A DNA stretch of 10,033 nucleotides from CAWVWF01 sp963933885 (GTDB lineage: Bacteria > Bacteroidota > Bacteroidia > Flavobacteriales_C > GCA-002722245): positions 1 to 10,033 of the forward strand of contig CAWVWF010000130.1 in NCBI GenBank assembly GCA_963933885.1. The letters are read 5' to 3'. Positions 6,001-10,033 of the stretch are shown in pieces. A program made the translations under genes and the position numbers. Position 1 is the stretch's first letter, and every line of letters starts with the position of its first letter. The notes beneath the pieces are model-generated. The model searched no databases and had not been told where the DNA came from. It saw nothing but the letters and a program-made list of their open reading frames with translations.

Positions 6001-8892
6001 CCCGTAGTAGATTTAGGAAATGATACCAGTATATGTATTGGAGAATCTCCAGTAACATTTGATGCTGGAAATATAAGTGCAACTTATTTATGGGCACCTG
6101 ATGGAGAAACTACTCAAACGGTTGTTACCGATGTTGATGGTGACTATTCAGTAGAGATTGTAGATACAAATGGATGTGAAGCAACAGATACAGTTAGATT
6201 GAATGTTAACACTTTCGCAACAGTTGATTTAGGAAATGATACTACGGTTTGTATAGGAGCACCGGCAATTACTTTTGATGCAAGAAGTCCAGGAGCAACT
6301 TATTTATGGGCACCAGGTGGAGAAACTACTCAAACGATTGCTAAAGACATAGCTGGAGAATATTCAGTTGCTTTAACGGATGTTAATGGATGTCAAGGAA
6401 CCGATACAGTTAACTTAGCATTAAGCGCATTGCCAATAGTAGACTTAGGGGTTGATTTAGAAATCTGTATTGGAGATGCAGCGGTGTCTTTTGATGCTGG
6501 AAATATTACATCGACTTATTTATGGGCACCAGATGGAGAAACATCTCAAACTATAACTACAGATGTAGACGGGGAGTATTCAGTAGCAATAGTAGATACA
6601 AACGGTTGTGAAGGAGCTGATACGGTTCGTTTAACTGTAAATGCACTTCCTATAGTAGACTTAGGAGTCGATCAAGAGATTTGTGAAATAGAGCCAGATG
6701 TAACAATAGATGCAGGAAATCTAACTGCTACTTATTTATGGAGTACAGGAGAAACTACAGCTACAATTGATATTCATACTGAAAACGATTTCAATGTTGT
6801 AGTAACTGATACTAACGGTTGTATTCAAAAAGATACTGTGCATTTAAAAGTGAATTTAATGCCAACAGTAGCCATGGCTGATCAAGTGATTTGTTTCGGA
6901 GACCCAGCTGTTACATTTGATGCAGGTGTTGGATTTGTAAACTACTTATGGAGAACTGGAGAATCAACTCAAGATATTACAACAGACCAGGATGGTGAAT
7001 ACGTTGTTGGTTTTGTAGATGCTCAAGGATGTGCCGGTACTGATACTGTATTATTAACAGTAAATGCTTTACCAATTCCTGACTTAGGAGTTGATCAAAC
7101 AATTTGTACAGGAGCTAACGCTGTAACATTCGATGCTGGAGCTTACGCTTCATATGTATGGGATAGCGGAGAAACTTCACAAACAATAGATAAAGATGTT
7201 GCTGGAACTTATACAGTTGAAGTAACAGATGCTAACGGTTGTAAAGGAAGTGATGATGCTGATTTAATACTAATTGCTTTGCCTACACCAGATGTTATTC
7301 TAGATATTTCAATGTGTCCAGGTATGAGTTCTACATTAGATGCTTCGGTTTATGATAATGGAAATGGAGCTTACACATACGCTTGGCAGGATGGTTCAAC
7401 AGGAAGTTCATTTGTAGCAAATGCTGCAGGTAGTGTTTGGGTTGATATTACAGATAGCTATGGTTGTACTGGAAGAGATTTAGCAGATGTTTCTATACTA
7501 AGTAGTTTAACAGTTGCAATTGTTGGAGCACCAACAATAGAATTTTGTATCGGAGACAATGCTGATTTAGTTCCTAATTATAAAACAATCGATGGTTATT
7601 ACTTTACATGGAGTGATGGATCAACAACTGAATCAATCAATGTAACAACAAGTGGATCTTACGATGTTCATGTTGATAATGGAGCAGGGTGTGAAGGTGA
7701 TGGAACAATTGATGTTGTTGTAAATCCATTACCAGTTGTTACACCATCTGTTGCTGCGATTTGTGATGGTCAAGCTGCAACAATCGGAAATGATCAAGGA
7801 AATACTTATAACTATAGCTGGGGGACTGGTGAAACAACAGCTGAGATCACTGTATTAACAGCTGGGACATATACACAAACAGTAACACATGCAACACAAG
7901 GTTGTGTTAATTCTACAACAGTTGATGTAACAGTTAATTCTAATCCAGTACCGGATTTAGGTAACGACATTGAAGTGTGTAAAGGAACAAATGTTTCTTT
8001 CGCAGATGAAAGTGGAACACCAGGTTTAACATACTTATGGAGTACAGGAGAAACTACTGCTTCTATAAGTCCAACTACAACGGGAACGATTTCAATAGAT
8101 GTAACTTCTGCAGTAGGTTGTACAGGAAGCGATGTTGTTGAGGTTTCTTTCTTAGATGTTCCTACTGTTGATCTAGGACCAGATATTAACCTTTGTCAAG
8201 GTGAAGTTTCATCTGTTGATGCTGGTAATGCAGGTAATCCAGGTTTGACAATAACATGGAATACTGGTCAAACAGATGCTACATTTGCAGTTAGTCAAAC
8301 TAATACACATATCGTAACTGTAAGTAATGGTATTTGTGCTGCTAAAGATACAATAGATGTAAACGTTGTTCCATTGCCAGTTAGTGAAATCGATCATGCA
8401 TTAGCAACTCAGTTGTATTGTTTTGATGAGATAATAGACAGAGGTATAGATTTAGTTGCAGGAACAAGTACTGCATATACATACGAATGGGGGACTGGAG
8501 AAACAGATGGGACTTTAAATGTGAAAGCTGAAGGGACTTACGTTGTTACAATTAGTGTTGGGAATTGCTTCATTACAGATAATATCACGCTTAACGGATA
8601 TTGTCCAAGTGTATTAAATGTACCAAATACATTCACGCCCGATGGAGATGGTTTAAACGATGGTTTCAATGCTATAGGACATAATATTTATGATTATGAA
8701 ATGTACATCTTTAACAGATGGGGAGAACAGATTTTCAAGTCTTCTTCTATGACTAACGATTGGGATGGGAGATATAAAGGAAAAGAAGTTCAGGTAGATG
8801 TTTATGTTTACAAAATCTATTATTCTGTAGAACATCCTGATGGAAACCTAAGAAGAAAAGAGAAAGTTGGAATTGTAAATGTTCTTAGATAA
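3010..8892 (+). CDS. Giant type IX-secreted repeat protein: beta-propeller, 18 Ig/PKD-like repeats, gliding-motility-type C-terminal domain
   Basis: This 1960-residue surface or secreted protein is probably an adhesin. It begins with a signal peptide (MKLFKIVIAIVFTLSTLKSQGQA). Residues 25-385 resemble the beta-propeller-like N-terminal domain common in Bacteroidota secreted proteins, with blade-like strings such as GNLIFVTNG, YYIFTTDD and FSPDNSRVIYSD. Two Ig-like linker domains follow (about 395-480 and 481-565). Eighteen tandem Ig/PKD-like repeats of 70-77 residues run from 566 to 1866, typically xVDLGNDTAICxGDPAxTFD, then YLW, GETSQT, and EYSVxIxDTNGC. The last 94 residues, with FTPDGDGLND (1875-1884), YxxxIFNRWGE, WDGxYKG and a YVYKI strand, form the gliding-motility-associated C-terminal domain that directs export by the type IX system and probable anchoring (type B). 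The repeats are strongly acidic, with few Lys or Arg. No enzyme motif is visible. The ATG at 3010 directly precedes the signal peptide. A strong terminator follows the stop codon. Ligand unknown. Confidence 0.93.
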   Translation: MKLFKIVIAIVFTLSTLKSQGQACASTSVKPYEWPGHNNWLLATNVFTGNVYNFTTGVFTPMGDATTPLQAYEGVAAASDDQGNLIFVTNGRQVMDKHANITYAGLLEGNESGGTLNRGSASQGCMTVRHPLAPFDYYIFTTDDALSGTLGFNYAVMDENGALKQGTTRLGGIRSTEGLTATFHENGVDIWIACQASGTNNVYAWLLTCDGIDLVNSPVISGGFANCSGNEERGGVSFNWDGTQFVSAHPSGWPDKRIYVADFNKKTGQMTIESSCTPTNAFPYDVTFSPDNSRVIYSDNLGSVYTLDISSGVEATIAASATLIGAGGTGHSAIEIGADGNLYRSSLGGNNFCQLAGSLNSGGALTVNGNLVGNTSRGLPTIYIPPAEEPDIQEVGPYCHTLDTIIDLHTYWVCDGGSAEDTLYSRNTYSGNGIIDPLYGHFNPKTAGIGIHEIVFEYCDVNDTIWIEVEDCPTCEVDLQDVNPSLCIGDDLLLDTMVLIASEVGVWTIDSVPTNPTTDAVLIEGGDTIFDATNLTTRYGTYKLLYTVTDTGEECADSIYVDVHELPIVDLGNDTAICIGDPAITFDAGNPGVTYNWTPDGETSQTILKDIENEYIVEITDAFGCKDTDSVYLTVNALPIVDLGNDTAICFGDPAITFDAGNVTATYLWAPDGETSQTIVKDVEAEYSVAIEDTNGCEAADTVYLTVNALPIIDLGNDSSLCPGMTTTVDAGTGVSYEWNGFLPSASQTLVIGGGETTVVVTDSEGCIGRDTIVITEVNPLAISLGPDTAICIGDPDVVFGMVSGRTDVTVVGWNDASTGFTLNGNTAGDYWLEVDSAGCIASDTITLLVSASPTVDLGPDTAICFGDPAITFDAGNITATYLWAPDGESSQTITTDVEAEYSVTIIDTNGCEAADTVYLTVNALPIVDLGNDTAICFGDPAITFDAGNTTATYLWAPDGETSQTIVKDVEAEYSVAIVDTNGCEGVDTVYLTVNALPVVDLGNDTSICIGESPVTFDAGNISATYLWAPDGETTQTVVTDVDGDYSVEIVDTNGCEATDTVRLNVNTFATVDLGNDTTVCIGAPAITFDARSPGATYLWAPGGETTQTIAKDIAGEYSVALTDVNGCQGTDTVNLALSALPIVDLGVDLEICIGDAAVSFDAGNITSTYLWAPDGETSQTITTDVDGEYSVAIVDTNGCEGADTVRLTVNALPIVDLGVDQEICEIEPDVTIDAGNLTATYLWSTGETTATIDIHTENDFNVVVTDTNGCIQKDTVHLKVNLMPTVAMADQVICFGDPAVTFDAGVGFVNYLWRTGESTQDITTDQDGEYVVGFVDAQGCAGTDTVLLTVNALPIPDLGVDQTICTGANAVTFDAGAYASYVWDSGETSQTIDKDVAGTYTVEVTDANGCKGSDDADLILIALPTPDVILDISMCPGMSSTLDASVYDNGNGAYTYAWQDGSTGSSFVANAAGSVWVDITDSYGCTGRDLADVSILSSLTVAIVGAPTIEFCIGDNADLVPNYKTIDGYYFTWSDGSTTESINVTTSGSYDVHVDNGAGCEGDGTIDVVVNPLPVVTPSVAAICDGQAATIGNDQGNTYNYSWGTGETTAEITVLTAGTYTQTVTHATQGCVNSTTVDVTVNSNPVPDLGNDIEVCKGTNVSFADESGTPGLTYLWSTGETTASISPTTTGTISIDVTSAVGCTGSDVVEVSFLDVPTVDLGPDINLCQGEVSSVDAGNAGNPGLTITWNTGQTDATFAVSQTNTHIVTVSNGICAAKDTIDVNVVPLPVSEIDHALATQLYCFDEIIDRGIDLVAGTSTAYTYEWGTGETDGTLNVKAEGTYVVTISVGNCFITDNITLNGYCPSVLNVPNTFTPDGDGLNDGFNAIGHNIYDYEMYIFNRWGEQIFKSSSMTNDWDGRYKGKEVQVDVYVYKIYYSVEHPDGNLRRKEKVGIVNVLR
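4705..8607 (+). repeat. Tandem array of 18 coding repeats (about 216 bp, 72 residues each)
   Basis: Repeat units begin at bases 4705, 4921, 5137, 5350, 5566, 5782, 5998, 6214, 6430, 6646, 6859, 7069, 7279, 7507, 7729, 7942, 8158 and 8374. Units 1, 2 and 4-9 are exactly 72 residues; later units vary from 70 to 77. Every unit keeps one Cys near its start (AIC/ICxGD), one Trp in the YxW core strand and one Cys near its end (NGC). Units 2 and 5-9 are very alike; units 3 and 4 and units 13-18 are divergent. The region 481-565 of the protein, with SLCIGDD and EECADS, may be a degenerate extra unit before the array. Confidence 0.93.
8611..8889 (+). other. Type B / gliding-motility-associated C-terminal sorting domain (T9SS signal)
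   Basis: This segment encodes residues 1868-1960 of the giant protein. It carries the diagnostic series VPNTFTPDGDGLNDGF, then YEMYIFNRWGEQIF, NDWDGRYKGK, VDVYVYKIYY and a short Lys/Arg-rich turn before a final hydrophobic strand (KVGIVNVLR). This is the family known as the gliding motility-associated C-terminal domain (TIGR04131), which type IX secretion systems recognise after Sec export. It implies that the organism has a type IX system encoded elsewhere. Confidence 0.93.
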
Positions 8893-8923
8893 TCTATAAA
8901 GTAATTAATGAATTTTTATTGAG

Positions 8924-8962
8924 AGCTGTATTCAGAGTAAGATCTGAATACAGCTTTTTTTT
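8924..8962 (+). terminator. Strong intrinsic terminator after the giant secreted protein gene
   Basis: A perfect 13-bp stem (left arm AGCTGTATTCAGA at 8924-8936, right arm 8943-8955) encloses the 6-base loop GTAAGA and runs directly into eight T residues (8955-8962). It lies 31 bases after the stop codon of the giant gene, so it should end that transcript and separate it from the ROK kinase gene. Confidence 0.92.
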
Positions 8963-9024
8963 ATTAAAAACTAGACCATTGTTGAATTAGAAAAGATGTT
9001 TGTGAATAATTCTTTTGCACTTGC

Positions 9025-9057
9025 TTGTGGTTAATTCAAAAAATCTTGATAAATTGG
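9025..9057 (+). promoter_or_regulatory. Possible Bacteroidota-type promoter for the ROK kinase gene
   Basis: TAAATTGG (9050-9057) matches five of the six fixed positions of the Bacteroidota -7 consensus TAnnTTTG. A TTG triplet at 9025-9027 lies 22 bases upstream, at the long end of the usual spacing for the -33 element. The region sits between the preceding terminator and the TTG start at 9087, where a promoter is needed. Such short matches are frequent in AT-rich DNA, so this is only a candidate. Confidence 0.25.
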
Positions 9058-9086
9058 AGTTAAATTCACTTAAACAGCAATAAGTT

Positions 9087-9998
9087 TTGGAAAAGTATAT
9101 TGGAATTGATGTAGGAGGTACAAATGTTAAAATAGGAGTTGTATCTAAAGATGGAGAACTTTTAGAAAAAATTAAGTATCCTACAGCTGAGTTAACAGAA
9201 GGGGAAGGTTTTATACCAAACTTCTGTAAAGCTATTCAAAACACATTGGACCTTTATCCTGGAATAAACAAAGTTGGTTTAGGTGTCCCTGGATTAATTT
9301 CAAAAGACAGACGTACTTTAATTAAGTTGGCTAACATTCCATCTTTAAGTGGAGTTTGTATTGTTGGTGAACTTGAGAAAGCATTTCCAAAATTAAAAAT
9401 CAAATTAGAGAACGATGCGAAAGTAGCTTGTTTAGGAGAGTTTTATTTCTCCGAGCATACTTTACCTGATAGTTTTTTAATGATCACGCTAGGAACCGGA
9501 ATTGGTGGTGCTGCGATGATTGATGGTAAGTTGTTCGTTGGTGGTTCTGGTAACGGTGTTGAAATAGGACACATGTTAGGATCAAAAGATAAAGTTTACG
9601 AGGATTTCATCAGTAAAAGAGCAACTGTTGCTTATGTATTGAAGGAACTTGAAAAATCAAGTAACAAGAAATCTATCTTAAACGATATTCCAAAAGATGA
9701 GTTGGATTCTAAAATGATTGAAGCAGCTTTAAAACAAGGTGATGCTGTTGCCGAAAAAGCTTACAAGAACTTTGGGAAATGGTTAGGTAGAAATATTGTT
9801 TCTTCTCTTAGAGTACTAGATGTTCGTACTGTTTTATTAGGAGGTGGAGTTTCTAAAACCTTCAAGTACATGAAGGAGCCAATGTATGATGTAATTAATG
9901 AACACTTAGGTGATTATTATACTGAAGACTTGGAGATTAAAAAGGCTTCTCTTGGAAATGATGCAGGAATTATTGGTGCTGCAGCATTAAACTTCTAA
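9087..9998 (+). CDS. ROK family sugar kinase (glucokinase-like), lacking the zinc-binding cysteine motif
   Basis: This is a cytoplasmic ATP-dependent sugar kinase of the ROK family, probably acting on glucose or an amino sugar. Visible are the phosphate-1 loop DVGGTNVKIG (8-17), GVPGL (66-70), the catalytic-base motif END (108-110, Asp110), the phosphate-2 loop LGTGIGG (135-141), EIGH (159-162) with the sugar-binding Glu and His, and the adenosine motif LGGGV (251-255). Its 303 residues are normal for the family, and there is no N-terminal helix-turn-helix, so it is an enzyme rather than a NagC/XylR repressor. The usual CxCGxxGCxE zinc motif after EIGH is absent; the sequence runs into MLGSKDKVYEDFIS instead. 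The start is TTG: an in-frame TAA lies at 9081-9083, and the next codons give the expected (M)EKYIGIDVGGT. It stands alone, beyond a strong terminator. Substrate is not determinable here. Confidence 0.92.
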   Translation: MEKYIGIDVGGTNVKIGVVSKDGELLEKIKYPTAELTEGEGFIPNFCKAIQNTLDLYPGINKVGLGVPGLISKDRRTLIKLANIPSLSGVCIVGELEKAFPKLKIKLENDAKVACLGEFYFSEHTLPDSFLMITLGTGIGGAAMIDGKLFVGGSGNGVEIGHMLGSKDKVYEDFISKRATVAYVLKELEKSSNKKSILNDIPKDELDSKMIEAALKQGDAVAEKAYKNFGKWLGRNIVSSLRVLDVRTVLLGGGVSKTFKYMKEPMYDVINEHLGDYYTEDLEIKKASLGNDAGIIGAAALNF

Positions 9999-10009
9999 TT
10001 CTTATTAAT

Positions 10010-10033
10010 TTAAAAAATACTTAGATTTTTTAA
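10010..10033 (+). terminator. AT-only hairpin after the ROK kinase gene, possible weak terminator at the window edge
   Basis: TTAAAAAAT (10010-10018) and ATTTTTTAA (10025-10033) can form a 9-bp stem around a 6-base loop, 11 bases after the stop codon. The stem is entirely A-T and the window ends at its last base, so any following T tract cannot be seen. It may be a weak terminator or chance symmetry in AT-rich DNA. Confidence 0.3.

Noticed and set aside
4362..6097. Several open frames of 60-80 codons on the minus strand within the repeat region (for example 4362-4610, 5250-5489, 5909-6097)
   Set aside because: They lie antisense to the giant gene, recur because the repeats recur, and have low-complexity Leu/His-rich or Ser/Thr-rich products with no family resemblance.
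4705..8607. Regular 216-bp repeat spacing that could suggest a CRISPR-like or satellite array
   Set aside because: The repeats are continuous coding sequence in one open frame with no unique spacers, and synonymous drift shows that selection acts on the protein.
9087..9998. ROK transcriptional repressor (NagC/Mlc/XylR type)
   Set aside because: The protein begins directly with the ATP-binding loop and has no N-terminal helix-turn-helix domain.

Overview
The window comes from an AT-rich bacterial chromosome that I place in the Bacteroidota, probably the Flavobacteriia or a close relative. The main reason is the very large secreted protein, which ends in a gliding-motility / type IX secretion (type B) C-terminal sorting domain, a module largely confined to this phylum. 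Start sites without obvious Shine-Dalgarno sequences, GTG and TTG starts, and a cellulose-synthase-like GT2 enzyme next to a DPM1-like GT2 enzyme fit the same assignment. The species cannot be named from the sequence.

Layout. Bases 37-1948, minus strand: a tight three-gene operon. It encodes an exported MORN-like repeat protein, a soluble DPM1-type GT2 glycosyltransferase, and the N-terminal part of a membrane-anchored cellulose-synthase-like GT2. Each pair overlaps by one base (TAATG). The last gene stops abruptly after about 189 residues, without the second half of its catalytic domain, and all three frames are closed before the window edge. Bases 1949-2054: a divergent intergenic region with a perfect 8-bp inverted repeat at its centre. 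Bases 2055-2825, plus strand: a seven-helix TerC-family membrane protein, probably a manganese or other metal exporter. Bases 3010-8892, plus strand: a 1960-residue secreted protein made of a signal peptide, a beta-propeller-like domain, two Ig-like linker domains, 18 tandem Ig/PKD-like repeats of about 72 residues, and the type IX sorting domain. A strong intrinsic terminator follows at 8924-8962. Bases 9087-9998, plus strand: a ROK-family sugar kinase with a TTG start and no CxCGxxGC zinc motif.

How the genes relate. The minus-strand genes look like one unit for glycan assembly plus an exported repeat protein. The giant protein is most likely a cell-surface or secreted adhesin exported by the type IX system, whose machinery is not in the window. 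TerC could supply metal to exported proteins, but nothing here ties it directly to the adhesin. The ROK kinase stands alone after the terminator. I see no defence system, mobile-element gene, RNA gene or CRISPR array. The best leads are the truncated glycosyltransferase at the left edge, the internal evolution of the repeat array, the central palindrome, and the zinc-motif-less ROK kinase.
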